64,000 nt of DNA, from positions 62,001 through 126,000 of the forward strand of contig VUYT01000001.1 in assembly GCA_008802785.1 (NCBI GenBank), in the 5' to 3' direction. The notes under the pieces were generated by a model. It was not told where the DNA came from. It worked only from the letters and a program-made list of their open reading frames with translations, and searched no databases. Each line of letters starts with the position of its first letter. Position 1 is the stretch's first letter. Shown piece by piece: positions 11,701-22,548 of the stretch. The translations under genes were made by a program, and so were the position numbers. This stretch comes from Symmetrospora coprosmae. Lineage: Eukaryota; Basidiomycota; Cystobasidiomycetes; Symmetrosporaceae.

Positions 11701-12690
11701 ATCACGAGATTGTCGAGATCCGCTTGGCGGATGACAGGAAAATACGCTTCGAGGTGAGCGTGTGCCTACGAATGACTGTACGGCTGAAGGCTGGACGTTG
11801 AAGATGGACGTATCCCTGCGTACAGGTGACGCCGATGGAAGCTGCTCGCGAATGGGTCGAGCGTCTGTCCGGGCTTGTCAAGTACTGGACCAAGAGGGAG
11901 CGACAGGATGCGCGAGAGCAGCTGCATGTCGATGGCCGCGCATCTGTCCGTCCCGTGACGCATCAGGCACAACTCCACCGTCTGCCCGCTTTCCAGGCTC
12001 GCGAGCTGGAGGAAGCGGCAGCGGCCGGCAGCGAGGTCGACAACCCGTACCTGTACGGCGCCTTCAACTTCTGCGCCCGGCGCGGCTGCCGGCAAGACGT
12101 GCTCAAGCACGGCCGGCTATACTACAAGCGCTCGCACCGGGATGCGCCATTCATGGACCGGTTCTTTGTGCTTGCGGGCGATCACCTCGTTGGTTTCGAA
12201 ACGGTCAAGCGCAACATGCAACAGCGGCCCGTTCCCATCACGTATCACCGCCGGCTCAAGACGATCCGGATGCGCGATGTGTACATTGTCACGGGCGCCG
12301 CGTGCGCAGACTACCTGCGGACAGGCTCTGGGCAGGCTACCTTCGACCCGTCGAATGACCAGAGCAGTCTTGCGCGCATCTACATGGACGGCCTCGTGTC
12401 TGTCGACGACCCGGCGGACTGCACCTTCATGCTGTGGAAGCAGGCGGCGGTTGGCAACGCTGCGCCGCTTGGCAGAGGCGGGAGCGTGTATGTATTTCAG
12501 GCGCGGAGCAGGCTGGAGAGAGATCAGTGGTGGGTCCCTGTCAGCCCACGGCGCGGCGCAATGAATGAAAATGCAGCTGATACGCGATGACTTCTGCAGG
12601 GTTCAGGCACTCAATGTCGCGTGCGAGCGGGTCGCGAGATCAGGTCGAGAGAGAGAAGTGAGACTGGCCACCTTCAAGCAACTGAAGTGA
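8712..12690 (+). CDS. Spo71/Mug56-like PH-domain protein
   Basis: A 1235-residue protein. Exons: 8712-10424, 10491-11165, 11229-11753, 11826-12529, 12600-12690. Residues 1-500 are disordered with an acidic block (poly Glu/Asp near 190-220). At about 510-620 lies the block GWTMREDLPDDLDEMSARKF followed by RYERWEEMAVLWKRSGVEVW, typical of the N-terminal domain of fungal Spo71 proteins. The middle part holds ALAWRKGK and LHPEVHYPSFVTV. The C-terminal part (about 1045-1230) has a PH-like segment (KHGRLYYKRSH, DRFFVLAGDHLVGFE). In yeast, Spo71 recruits the lipid-transfer protein Vps13 to the prospore membrane, so a membrane-contact role is likely here. Exon 2's donor (GTCAGC) was chosen because it removes a non-conserved tail and keeps phase; its intron contains a CTGAC branch site. 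Start is the first ATG in frame. Confidence 0.78.
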
Positions 12691-12829
12691 GAGGCTGACG
12701 AAATGAAGAGAGCGATATTGGTCAGTCGCCGACCCATGGACACTCGCTTTGCTTTACTTAATCGGTACGCAGTGCCTCTGCTTGTTGTGTTAGATAGCGG
12801 CGGCCCGCATGGACCTCGCGGAATGGCAA

Positions 12830-12879
12830 GATATCGATACCCAGGTTCCAGCGAGATATCGATACCCAGGTTCCAGCGA
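12830..12879. repeat. 25-bp direct tandem duplication
   Basis: Two perfect adjacent copies of a 25-bp unit beginning GATATCGATACCCAGG, 12830-12854 and 12855-12879. It lies 37 bp beyond the uS12m stop codon and so probably in that gene's 3' UTR. It looks like a recent slippage duplication. Confidence 0.9.
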
Positions 12880-12915
12880 CATTGATAGTCATAGTATACA
12901 CATTCGGGACTTCTA

Positions 12916-13626
12916 TCAAGCCTTTGGCATCTTGGCTGTCATTGAGCAGGAAGCGCGAGGCGATCAGCTGAGTCGCGATAGGGCGGATCATAGTATTTGC
13001 AGTCTGGCCACTGCTCACCTCCGTACTTTGACCGGGAGGTCGTGCGTCCCGCGACCGGTCCCAGGTCCAGAGCTCCTCGGACAATCTTGTATCTGTGCCG
13101 GTATTATTGACTGTCAGCACGAATGGCCGCATTTGACCTGAACTGTTCCTTTGCGGACTGCGTATCGGACCGCCCCTCACCTGACGCCTGGCAGATCCTG
13201 GACTCTTCCACCCCTGACGAGGACGACCGAGTGCTCCTGCAGGTTGTGCCCTTCTCCCGGTATGAAGGCAATGACCGTCTTGCCGGTTGTGAGCTTGACC
13301 TTGGCCACTTTGCGCTGGGCCGAGTTTGGTTTTTTCGGCTTTGTGATGTAGACGCGGCTGCACACGCCTTTCCTCTGCGGGCACCCTTGGAGCGCGGGTG
13401 CTTTCGACAGCTTTGGCGTGTCTTTGCGGCAGCCGCGCATGACCTGGTTGAGCGTCGAGTGCGATGGCGCCGTGCTCGAGAAGCTGCGCTGGGACGGCAG
13501 CATGCTTCGGGACATCAAGGCGGAGGAGCTGCTGGAGGCTGAAGCTGAGGGTGAGGGCGCGGCTGCTGGCGCAGATTGCATCGACATACGGCCGAAGGAG
13601 CGCATGAGGCTGCGAAGGGATGCCAT
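12916..13626 (-). CDS. MRPS12: mitochondrial small-subunit ribosomal protein uS12m
   Basis: Nuclear gene for mitoribosome protein S12, at the decoding centre. Exons 13181-13626, 13019-13092, 12916-12935 give 179 residues. The first 70 residues are rich in Ser, Arg and Ala with almost no acidic residues, a mitochondrial presequence. The mature part has the family hallmarks [44 protein letters not shown] and [15 protein letters not shown]. The last exon is only 20 nt; it completes RSKYGAKMPKA and stop, matching the conserved end of S12. The ATG used ([12 protein letters not shown]) is the one directly ahead of the presequence. It is divergent from the PAP2 gene, with 179 bp between start codons, so the two may share a promoter. 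Confidence 0.93.
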
Positions 13627-13805
13627 GGTGTTGACTGTGTGCGATGAGGGTAATTCGAGCGGAGGTCGGGTTGGCGAAAGTGCAAGGGACGGATACCAAT
13701 TGTCGGTCGCGCGGCCTCGCTTTCTCCTCTGGACCATCCAACCGGTCCTCAGAGCACCAGCCCCGGCCGAGGGAGGGCACACTGCAGCTCACCCTCAGCT
13801 CCAGC

Positions 13806-14692
13806 ATGGCGCACCGGCTGAGGACGCTGTGGCTCCTCGTCCTCAAGGAGGTGCGTCCACCTGTCCATCCGTGCTGGCTGCCTGCCGGGCCACGCTGCCG
13901 TCACCGCTCTCAAGCTGAGCTGACGGAACTCGGGGAACATGCACCGAAAACAGACGCAGACGATAGTCACACTGGCCACCGCTCTGTCCATCTTGCATCT
14001 GCGCAATTTGCACTCTGTCTACATTGGAGCTGGCGCTACTGTGGCTGCTGTCGTGGGTGAGTGCACTCGCGCGTCATGGCATGGGTCATATACAGACAGA
14101 CAGACGTGCCTGAGACTGACCGGCTGCTGCTGGATCACACCACACAGCCAAGGTGCTCAAGCGGTGCATCCGCCAGCCCCGCCCTTCGCTCTCGCACAAG
14201 ACGACGTACGGCATGCCATCGACGCACTCGTCGTCCATTGCCTTCTTTGGGACGTACCTCTCGCTCTGCATCGCCCGCCTCAAGCCGCACCCGCGCTTCC
14301 TTCCCCACCTCCTCTCCCGCAGCGGCGACACCGAAGACTTCTCCCTGCCCATCCGCGTCCTCCTCACGGGGGGAGTGCTGCATGGCGCGGGGAGCGTGTG
14401 CTGGTCCCGCGTCCGGCTCACGTACCACACGCCCGCGCAGGTCCTGGCAGGCGTGGCCGTTGGCTCGTCCCTGGCTGTACTCAGCTTTGTCGTGTGGCAG
14501 CAGCACGTCGCGCAGGTTGCTCCCTTGGTGGAGGGCACCGTGGAGGAGCTCCTGCTTGTCGCGCTGGACAGCTGGCAGTTGGGCAGCATCGGGCCACTGC
14601 GAGACAGCCTGCATGCCCTCTGGCGGGAGTGGGCTCCCCCGCTCAAGGCAGCAGCTGGAGCACAGCCAGGCAGGATTGTGGAACTGCGTTGA
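13806..14692 (+). CDS. PAP2-family membrane phosphatase (dolichyl/lipid phosphate phosphatase type)
   Basis: Likely integral membrane enzyme that removes phosphate from lipid phosphates or dolichyl diphosphate. Exons 13806-13850, 13954-14056, 14148-14692 give 230 residues. The three PAP2 signature blocks are present: KRCIRQPRP (K-x6-RP), YGMPSTHSSS (PSxH) and SRVRLTYHTPAQVLAG (SR-x5-H). Hydrophobic spans lie around the motifs, including TQTIVTLATALSILHL before the first. The start is uncertain: the ATG at 13806 gives a short N-tail, and an ATG at 13939 would also give an open product. I chose 13806 because intron 1 then has clean donor and acceptor sites in phase. Closest in feel to fungal PAP2 proteins resembling S. 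pombe SPBC409.18; DOLPP1 is an alternative. Confidence 0.85.
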
Positions 14693-14938
14693 GTCTCGAT
14701 GGAGCTACTACTGTCAGGAAACATTGTCCCCTGTTGTTGTACCCAGTACCGGCATCGATGGAAGCGTTATGTAGACGCGTCCAATCTCGGGCGAAGTCGG
14801 CAGGCCCTCCCTCCGTGGTCGTCCCGGCTCTCTCCACGAGGGTGTCCCTTTTTCTCACTCTTGGTACCGGTCGCAACCTCGCCTCGCCTCGCCTCGCATA
14901 CAGCATCGCCGCGTCCATCACATTCATTGCCATCAGAT

Positions 14939-17223
14939 ATGCTCTCTCGGAACATCGGACGTGCTCTGCGCTCTGCATCATCCTCTACCAGATCTGCATC
15001 TGCTGTGGGTCGCATGAAACCGAGCTCGAGCACGACCTCGCCCGCCGGCTTCCCCTAAGCCCGAGCGAGCCCTGACCTGCCTGTCTTGACCTTCCTCCAC
15101 TCGGTCTCTGCACACAGACGAGATCCGCTGCAGCACACCAGACGCGCTTCTTCTCTGCCACAATGAGCTCCAAGGTGGGTCCGGTCGCTGCAGGCAGACC
15201 CGAGCTGGGTGCTGGCTGGCTGCCCGCTTCAGGAGCTCAGAGCGCGTGCATGGCGTGCACTCCCCCACAACGCAGCGTACCGAGAAGGACACCTTTGGCG
15301 ATATCGAGGTCGACGACAAGGTGTACTGGGGTGCCCAGACGCAACGGTGAGTTCTCGTATCGCATCGCATCACAACCCTAGCCGGGCTTCGCGCGCCCCT
15401 GGTCGGTGAAAGCGGGGCCCACGTGAAGGATCAGGGCGTTGTGGAAGCCCCGCTTTGTGCTGCTGTGCCCGAACTGACTCGTGCTCTCTTTGTCTGCTTG
15501 CATGGCTCCCCACCGCAGGTCTCTCAAGAACTTTGACATTGGAGGCGAGAGAGAGCGCATGCCCGAGCCCCTCATCAAGGCTTTCGGTGTCCTCAAAAAG
15601 GCAGCAGCCCAGTGCAACGTCCAACACGGCCTCGACGAGAAGATCGCAAAGGCCATCTGCGATGCGGCCGACGAGGTGCGTAACATTTTCCCTGCTCATA
15701 CTGCTCTGCGTTACGTGGTCTGACGGACCGTCCCTTTACGAACACCCATCCGCCTCAGGTCATCTCTGGCAAGCTCATCGAGCACTTCCCCCTCGTAGTG
15801 TACCAGACGGGCTCGGGCACGCAGACCAACATGAACGTCAACGAGGTCATCTCAAATCGCGCCATCGAGATGCTTGGCGGGACGATGGGCAGCAAGAAGC
15901 CCGTCCACCCCAACGACCACGTCAACATGTCTGCCTCGTCGAACGACTCATTCCCGACCGCCATGCACATTGCTGCCGTCGTCGAGATCACGCACCAACT
16001 CCTTCCCAAGCTGACTGCGCTCCGGGACGCCCTCGACGCAAAGGCAAAGAGCTTTGACCACATTATCAAGATCGGCCGAACGCACTTGCAGGATGCCACC
16101 CCGCTCACGCTCGGACAGGAGTTCTCTGGCTATGTCCAGCAGCTCACCTTCGGCATCGAGCGGGTCCAGGACACCATCCCGCGCCTGAGCATGCTCGCTC
16201 AGGGAGGAACGGCCGTCGGCACCGGCCTCAATACGAAAAAGGGCTTTGCAGAGGCTGTTGCGAAAGCCATCTCTGAAGAGACGGGTCTCGACTTCAAGAC
16301 GGCGCCAAACAAGGTGCGCCAACAACGTCGCCCTTAGTGTCTCCTTCGTGCCTTTCGTGCACGATAGCAGCTGAACCACCTGACGGGTGCATTACCCACT
16401 CGCAGTTTGAGGCATTGGCAGCACACGACGCGATTGTAGAGTCGTCTGGCGCGCTCAACACGCTCGCCGTCAGCTTTATGAAGATTGCCAACGACATCCG
16501 GTATCTCGGCTCTGGGCCCCGCTGTGGCCTCGGCGAGCTGAACCTGCCAGAGAATGAGCCTGGATCGTCCATCATGCCGGGCAAGGTCAACCCGACGCAG
16601 TGCGAGGCGCTCACCATGGTCGCCGCGCAGGTCATGGGCAACAACGTTGCGATTTCGGTCGCTGGCTCGTACGGGCAGTTCGAGGTGGGTCTGGCGCGCC
16701 CGCGTTGCGTTGCCTTGCCCATGAGGCTGACAGCTTTAAGGCTGACGACCTGTGTTGCACGCGCACTCCCTGATCTCCCTGCGCCGCCGTGCCACAGCTC
16801 AACGTGTTCAAGCCCGTCATGATCAAGAACCTGCTGCAGTCGATCCGCCTGCTCGCAGATGGCGCCGAGTCGTTCCGCAAGAACTGCGTCGAGGGGCTCG
16901 AGGCCAACGAGAAGCGGATTGCGACGCTGCTCAACGAGTCGCTCATGCTTGCGACAATCTTGAACAGGCGGCTGGGATACGACAGTGCGTTTATTGCCCC
17001 CTCGAGTTGTGGCATTGACGCTTGGGGGAAGAGTGACGCTGTTGACAGCTGCTGACATCGCCCTTTTCGCTCTGCAATCGCAGACGTCGCCAAGTGCGCG
17101 AAGAGGGCGCACAAGGAGGGCCTCACGCTCAAAGAGGCCACTGTGCAGCTGGGTATGCTGAGCCCAGAGGAGTTTGACCAGGAAGTCAGGCCCGAGCTCA
17201 TGCTGTACCCGGACGAGGTTTAG
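14939..17223 (+). CDS. FUM1: fumarate hydratase class II, mitochondrial with internal cytosolic start
   Basis: Interconverts fumarate and L-malate (TCA cycle). Exons 14939-15004, 15118-15174, 15276-15346, 15519-15675, 15759-16313, 16406-16684, 16798-16984, 17084-17223 give 503 residues. Exons 1-2 encode an Arg/Ser/Ala-rich presequence ([15 protein letters not shown]..). Exon 2 ends with FFSATMSSK, where an in-frame ATG (15163) can start a cytosolic form. Conserved blocks follow: [49 protein letters not shown], the signature [13 protein letters not shown] (catalytic Ser loop), and VFKPVMIKN. The C-terminus has the usual [19 protein letters not shown]. All phases agree. A full-length, normal enzyme. 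Confidence 0.97.
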
Positions 17224-18103
17224 AAGGGGAGGATGGGTGCTGTGTACAGAGAGGCTACCGTAGCGATGGGGCAATTCCTCCCATGTTACTTATTTATGCG
17301 GGCCTCGTACGTGTCGGGATCTTTTGCCGACGGAGAACGGCGGGCGACCTGGGCCTGGCCTGGCCTGGATTCGGACCTCCGCAGATCCTGCGAGCGAGCG
17401 GGGACTCAACAGAAAAAAGACGGCAGGCAGCGGCAGCAGCAGCGGTAGAAGCAGCAGTACACTGGCAGCAGAAGGCACAAAGTAGCTTTCGCCTGCGTCG
17501 AAGGTGCTGGCGGGTCTCTGTATCGCGCACCACCACCGCGTGTCTTCCTTTGGTGCTCAGTGCCATCCCCGGGGCCACTCTCGCTGCTGCAGTACAGTAG
17601 TGCCCCATCCCTCCTCCCCTCCTCCCCTCCTGCCCTCGCCACCTCCCCCCTCCTCCGCCGCCGCAAGTTTTCCAGGCTCACCGAGCCAGCTCCGCCGTCA
17701 ACAGATACAGAACAGCGGGGCTTGATTGCAGCCTGCCGCAACAGCTGGTAGGGCATTCCTGGCCGTGCGCAGGGATCACGATCGCCATCCGCTAGGCGGG
17801 GTCTCCGTCGAGGTCGCCCTGTTCCGTCCCTCCGGCCGCACCCTGCGCTTCGCGTCGTGCCTGGCGACGCTCGACCAAGTACGAGTTACCCGCAACAACC
17901 AACAGCGCAGCGCCATAGCACAGCAGAAGCTGGCTAGGTCGCTGACGGGATTGCATACATACATCAATACAGCGGGAACCAAGCTACAGCTTGCACCGTT
18001 CATACAGCGGCCCTCTCCTGCGAGCTCGAATAGACCGCGCCTCTATAGCTTATCGCAGGAATCAGGTTCCAGGCACTGCCATTCAACGTGCAACGTCGCA
18101 AGC
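17224..18103. other. intergenic, fumarase 3' and glycogenin 5' flank
   Basis: No gene seen. A dense polypyrimidine tract (about 17601-17665, mostly C and T) probably belongs to the glycogenin promoter. The frame just upstream of the glycogenin ATG stays open for 126 codons in phase with it, but it has no ATG, so I treat it as untranslated. Confidence 0.5.
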
Positions 18104-20872
18104 ATGGGCCTGAACGCCGTCGTCACGCTCGTCACGACCGACAGCTATGTCCCTGGTGCCCTCGTCGCGGTGCACTCGCTCCTCGAGGCAGAGGGAGCCA
18201 CTCCTGCCAACCCTTTCGAGACCGTGTGCCTCGTCACCCCGGCGACAGTCAGCGTGCAGAGCATAAAGGCGCTCAGGAGGAACTTTAGCCTCGTCGTCGG
18301 CGTCGAGGAGCTGCGCAGCGGTAGCAGAGCTGAGCTGGAGCTGCTTGGTACGTTGACTCAAAGGCTGCAGGATCTCCAAGCATACTACATGTTGAGGGAA
18401 AGTCGCGCTGATGCCGGTTTTCCTCCCCGCCTTGCGATGCTACAACAACTGCAGGCCGTCAAGATCTCGCCTCGACTCTCACCAAGCTGCACCTCTTCCG
18501 TCTGGTCCAGTTCCGCAAAGTCATCTTTCTCGACGCCGACACGCTCTGCCTCCAGCCGCTATCGCACCTCTTCAACCTCGCGGCGGACTTCAGCGCCGCG
18601 CCAGACTCTGGATGGCCAGACTGCTTCAATTCGGGCATGTTTGTCGCTACGCCATCCGCCGACACGTTCGACAGGCTCGTCGAGATGAGCACCGAGAGGG
18701 GATCGTGGGACGGCGGAGATCAGGGCCTCTTGAATGACTTCTTCCCGGACTGGAATCGCCTCAGCTTCACGTACAACGTCACGCCGTCTGCTTACTATAC
18801 GTGGGTCCTGTTAGCCCGCTCCCCCATCCCGGCCATGTCTGACATTCCTTTCGCGTTTGCGCCACAGGTATGCGCCAGCCTACCGACGCCACGGATCAGG
18901 CATCAAGCTTGTTCACTTTATCGGGTCGCACAAGCCGTGGCACCAGTCAGGAGCCAACAGGTCCCACATTGCAAGCTCAGAGCATCCGGGCAGCCACGAT
19001 TACGCCTCGCTCGTGAACCGATGGTTTGCAGTCTACCACCGCTATTTCAACCAGGGCCCGAGCGGCGCGCAAGCGAGCTTCTCCTTCCCCAAGCTTCAGG
19101 CTACGTGGGACAGTCCAGCAGGCAAAGTGATCCCCTACACGCCGCCCTCGCTCGAAGACTTGAAGAAGACGTTCCAGGGCGTCTTTGGTCCGAAAGGGAA
19201 CACTCAGCTCGCACAACAATCCAGACTCGGCATCGCGTCCAACCATGTCGCGGGGAATGCCATCGAAGGGCACTATGTCTCGATGCCTTTGCGTCCAGGC
19301 AGACCGGATCTCACCGGCGCCGTCGTCTTCCTTCCGCCGAAGCGCACCAAGAGACCATCACCTGTCCAGCCATCCTCTCCCGCCCGCGTTCCTTCGCCCT
19401 CCCTCCCCACTCCCTACTCCACCGCGCAAGCTCAGCCTGCCCCTGTGCAAGAGCAGCAGCAGCAGGAGCAACGGCGCTCACCTTCGCCGCCCCAGGAGCA
19501 GCAGCGCGCTTGGTCGCCCGAACATGTCCGCTGGGATCCAGCCCGCTCCGAGCCGCCCAAGGACGACCGCCCGCAGATGGAGTCTGGGTTCCATCAGCAG
19601 TACGACAACCTGTGGGACGCTCCGCCGTCGGCTTCTTCCGGGCACAGGCAGTTCTTCGCCGCCCCGCAGAGCTACGGCGCAATCCCCAAGATTACGCATC
19701 AGGACTATGGCGCATTCAGTGGGCAGGCACCCAGGCAGGCGTCAGCACCTGCGCAGTTCCCGTGGGAGCAGAACAAGAAGCGAGCGCCCCCGAGCAGGGT
19801 TTTCCCCAATGAGCCTGTTCCACGTCAGCCATCGCCGCAACCCGCCCCTGCCGTTTCGGCGTTCACACACCACTCGCAGCCTACGCCGGCCTTCAACAGC
19901 TCCGGTCTCTCGAGCAAGTACTCGAACGCGTGGGATTCTGACCCGCGCATCAAGCAGTACGCCGACACGCTGCAGGGGAAGAAAAAGCCGCAGATTCAGG
20001 CCCAGCAGCAGCAGGCCCGGGGAAGGAGCCTGAGCGCACTGAACAGCACGCATCTGCAGCATCTGCACCAGCCATTGCCCTTCCAGCCCTCTCAGGGTCA
20101 AGGTCAGAATCAGCAGAGCCAGGGTCACAGCAGGAGCGGTCCTTCATCGTCCTCACTTCATCAGGGATCGAGGCACCGCGGTAGCGAAATTACAGCTCCT
20201 AGAAGCGCGCAGAACGGCAACAATGTCAACAGCAGCCCGCGGAAAGACAGCAGTGGCCAAGGATACGAAACAGGCAGCGAGGCGTCGAGCCGCGACGGAG
20301 ACGACGAGGACGAAGACGATGAGGTGGACGAAGGACGGCGTCTGGCGGCACAGAGGCGAACCGCGTTCGCATCTTCCTCGAAAGCTGCACCGCCCACCCA
20401 GCCGCACTTTGGCCGGCCGTCGAACCACCTGCAGCGCAATTCATCCTTCCAGAACATGGCCAACCTCACTGCGAGCATTGCTGCAGCGGGGTCGCCGGGC
20501 AGTGCGCCCCTCTCGCCGCAGGTGACGCCCACTGGCCTGACTACGACGTCTGGCCGCCCCGGCGTTAACCGGTACGCCTCGCAGCGCACATCGAGCTCCG
20601 AGACCGTCACAGCCGCCCCTTCCGGTGCTGGCTACACGGGTGGACTGCCTGACCCCAGCTCTGGCACATATCAGCCTCACCGAGCGAGCAGGGTCTTTGA
20701 CCCTGCCACGGCGACCGATGTCATCCGCAAGGAGGGGCTCGAGGCGCTCCATCGGTTCGTCAAGAACATGGAGACAAAGGGTGCGCAGGTCAGGCAGGAC
20801 CAGGCGCACGCTCAGGCTCAGGCGACGAGGCAAAACGGTCATGGCAATGGTGCTGCACCTCGGACCCGCTGA
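18104..20872 (+). CDS. glycogenin, self-glucosylating glycogen primer, with long disordered tail
   Basis: GT8 enzyme that primes glycogen by glucosylating its own tyrosine from UDP-glucose. Exons 18104-18347, 18455-18800, 18868-20872 give 864 residues. Catalytic domain, about 1-260: VVTLVTTDSYVPGALV, FRKVIFLDADTLC (DxD metal site about 107-109), DCFNSGMFVATP, GGDQGLLNDFF, VHFIGSHKPWH. The tyrosines in SAYYTYAPAY fall at about 195, 196 and 198, the place of Tyr195 in rabbit glycogenin. The remaining 600 residues are low-complexity (Gln, Ser, Pro) with an acidic patch near 20300. They end with a short conserved-looking segment (TATDVIRKEGLEALHRFVK) that probably anchors glycogen synthase, as the C-terminus does in other glycogenins. 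Confidence 0.95.
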
Positions 20873-22132
20873 GTGAGCCTGCAGAGCGCTCTACTCATCT
20901 CACACTAGAAACGAAAGACAGCAAAAGCAAAATCACCCTCTGCGCGAACGGCCAGTCAATATAGAACGTCGTTCCCTCACCGCTTCCATTCCGTACATGC
21001 GTACCGTACGCTCACCTTCGCCCACATTCGCCGCGCACGCTACACTAGAAGTGCATCCGCCGACATCGATCTCACCTCAGGTCGCTACTTCCCCTCCACC
21101 ACACAGAACCCCATCGTTCGGCCAGGTCTTCTCGGTGTTTCTGCAGAGCTTCAACAAGGCCTAGTGCACGCGGACTCATTACCCGTGTCCTCTTACTCCT
21201 CCTCTCTCGCGCTCTCGCACAGTCATAGATCAGTAGGGTCTTCGTGAACCGCAGTCAGTGCTACAGATGTACATTCAGTAGTCGTTCGTTCTTTCGCGGT
21301 ACGATAGACGGCCGTCTGTGTCTGCAAGCCCAGTCTCATGACCTCTTCCGCGGGGATCGCAGAGAGTTGCGCCTGCCGACGCGCGTGAGGAGAGAGCATG
21401 TGGTCTTGGCTACGGGTCAGGAAGAGTAGCGCAAAGGGGGCGCCAAATCCCCTGTGCCAATCGAGGCATTGGCCCCGCATAGGTAGGCAGGCCGCTCATG
21501 TCAAACGGGGCAGGGAGAGTGCGAGTTGCCATCAGGAGTGTGTTTCAGGCTTCAGAACCGTGACGACCAGGTAACCTTCAGAGTGTCTTAACGAAGGGCA
21601 AGAGGCGCGGTCCAGTGTCGAGCTGAATGTGTATCATTGCAACACGGTCCACAAGTAACGGGAACGACCAGAGAAGAGAATGGACTTCCCTCCCCGCGAC
21701 ACGACGAGAACGCATCGATTGTCGGACAGCTCCTTCTCCACTCATTTCTCTCCTTCGAAGCCCAGTGGCTGTGTCTGTGCACATACCCACGCACCACACT
21801 TTGCGCTGCTCCCGCTTTCCCTGCTGCCCTGCTTCATACAATTTCACTGTCTCCAGCTGACGGCTAGCTGGAAGCCGCTTCCCTCGTCCGCTACCTCAGG
21901 CCCATGGCGAGGTTGCGGTATGCTGGATTACTGGATTACTGGATTACTGGATTTGCAGGATGCGGGAATGGCGGAAAGAGGCGCGCTGACGTGACCGCGG
22001 ATGCGCGACGATAGTGAACCAGAAAGGGCGAGCGGACGGCGAGATGAGGCGGCAGAAGGCGAGGCGACGACGAGACGTTGTTGTTGCATGTTGCCAGGGA
22101 GGGACGGACCCGGGCAGCCGATGTTCGCGGCA
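20873..22132. other. intergenic, convergent 3' regions
   Basis: About 1.26 kb between the convergent glycogenin and eS28 genes. Apart from a short tandem repeat at 21923-21953 I see no gene. Several open frames of 60-105 codons overlap each other on both strands and have no recognisable features. Confidence 0.5.
21923..21953. repeat. 8-bp tandem repeat, about 3.9 units
   Basis: Unit CTGGATTA repeated perfectly almost four times in AT-richer intergenic DNA beyond eS28. A plain microsatellite. Confidence 0.9.
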
Positions 22133-22548
22133 TTACCTCAAGCGCCTGTGGGAGCCGGGGTCACAAGGACAAGCATGCACGATGTCAGTCCCGGGTTGAC
22201 ACACTGCAGCGCTGCTTCTCGCTGCGCATGCTGCCCGCCTTGACGCACCTCGCTTCACGCTCAGACTCGAGGAGGGCGAGGATGTCGTTCTCCCTGACTG
22301 GGCCCTTCACGTTCCGGATGATGGACCGGGTCGAGTCGTCCATGAACTCTACGCGGACCTGGGTGACACCACCACGGCTTCCGGTCTTGCCGAGGACCTT
22401 TGTGACCTTTGCGAGCTTGACTGGGACTTTGGTGGTATCCTGCGGGCATGGGGGAAGAGGTCAGCTGGGTCGGGACTACATCGCGCTACAGCGGCACGGG
22501 CACGACTGGAAGCAGCAGAAGCGCAGCTCGCGCATGAACACTTACCAT
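22133..22548 (-). CDS. RPS28: 40S ribosomal protein eS28
   Basis: Small cytosolic ribosomal protein near the mRNA exit channel. The model is 68 residues, the normal family length. Exons: 22546-22548 (the ATG alone), 22249-22439, 22133-22145. Exon 2 encodes [20 protein letters not shown], the conserved [13 protein letters not shown], and [12 protein letters not shown] with the LESEREAR end. The final 13-nt exon adds the invariant ending RRLR and TAA. The first intron has a perfect GTAAGT donor immediately after the ATG. No reading frame upstream of that ATG gives an alternative N-terminus. Highly expressed in other fungi; the intron after the start codon may be regulatory. Confidence 0.95.

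Noticed and set aside
12758-13846. 362-codon minus-strand frame across the uS12m gene
   Set aside because: A different frame that ignores the conserved uS12m exons; those exons splice perfectly to the known protein.
13939-15075. 378-codon plus-strand frame
   Set aside because: It begins within the PAP2 gene but leaves the frame that holds its catalytic motifs; runs on by chance through introns and 3' flank.
16294-17274. 326-codon minus-strand frame
   Set aside because: Antisense shadow of fumarase exons 6-8.
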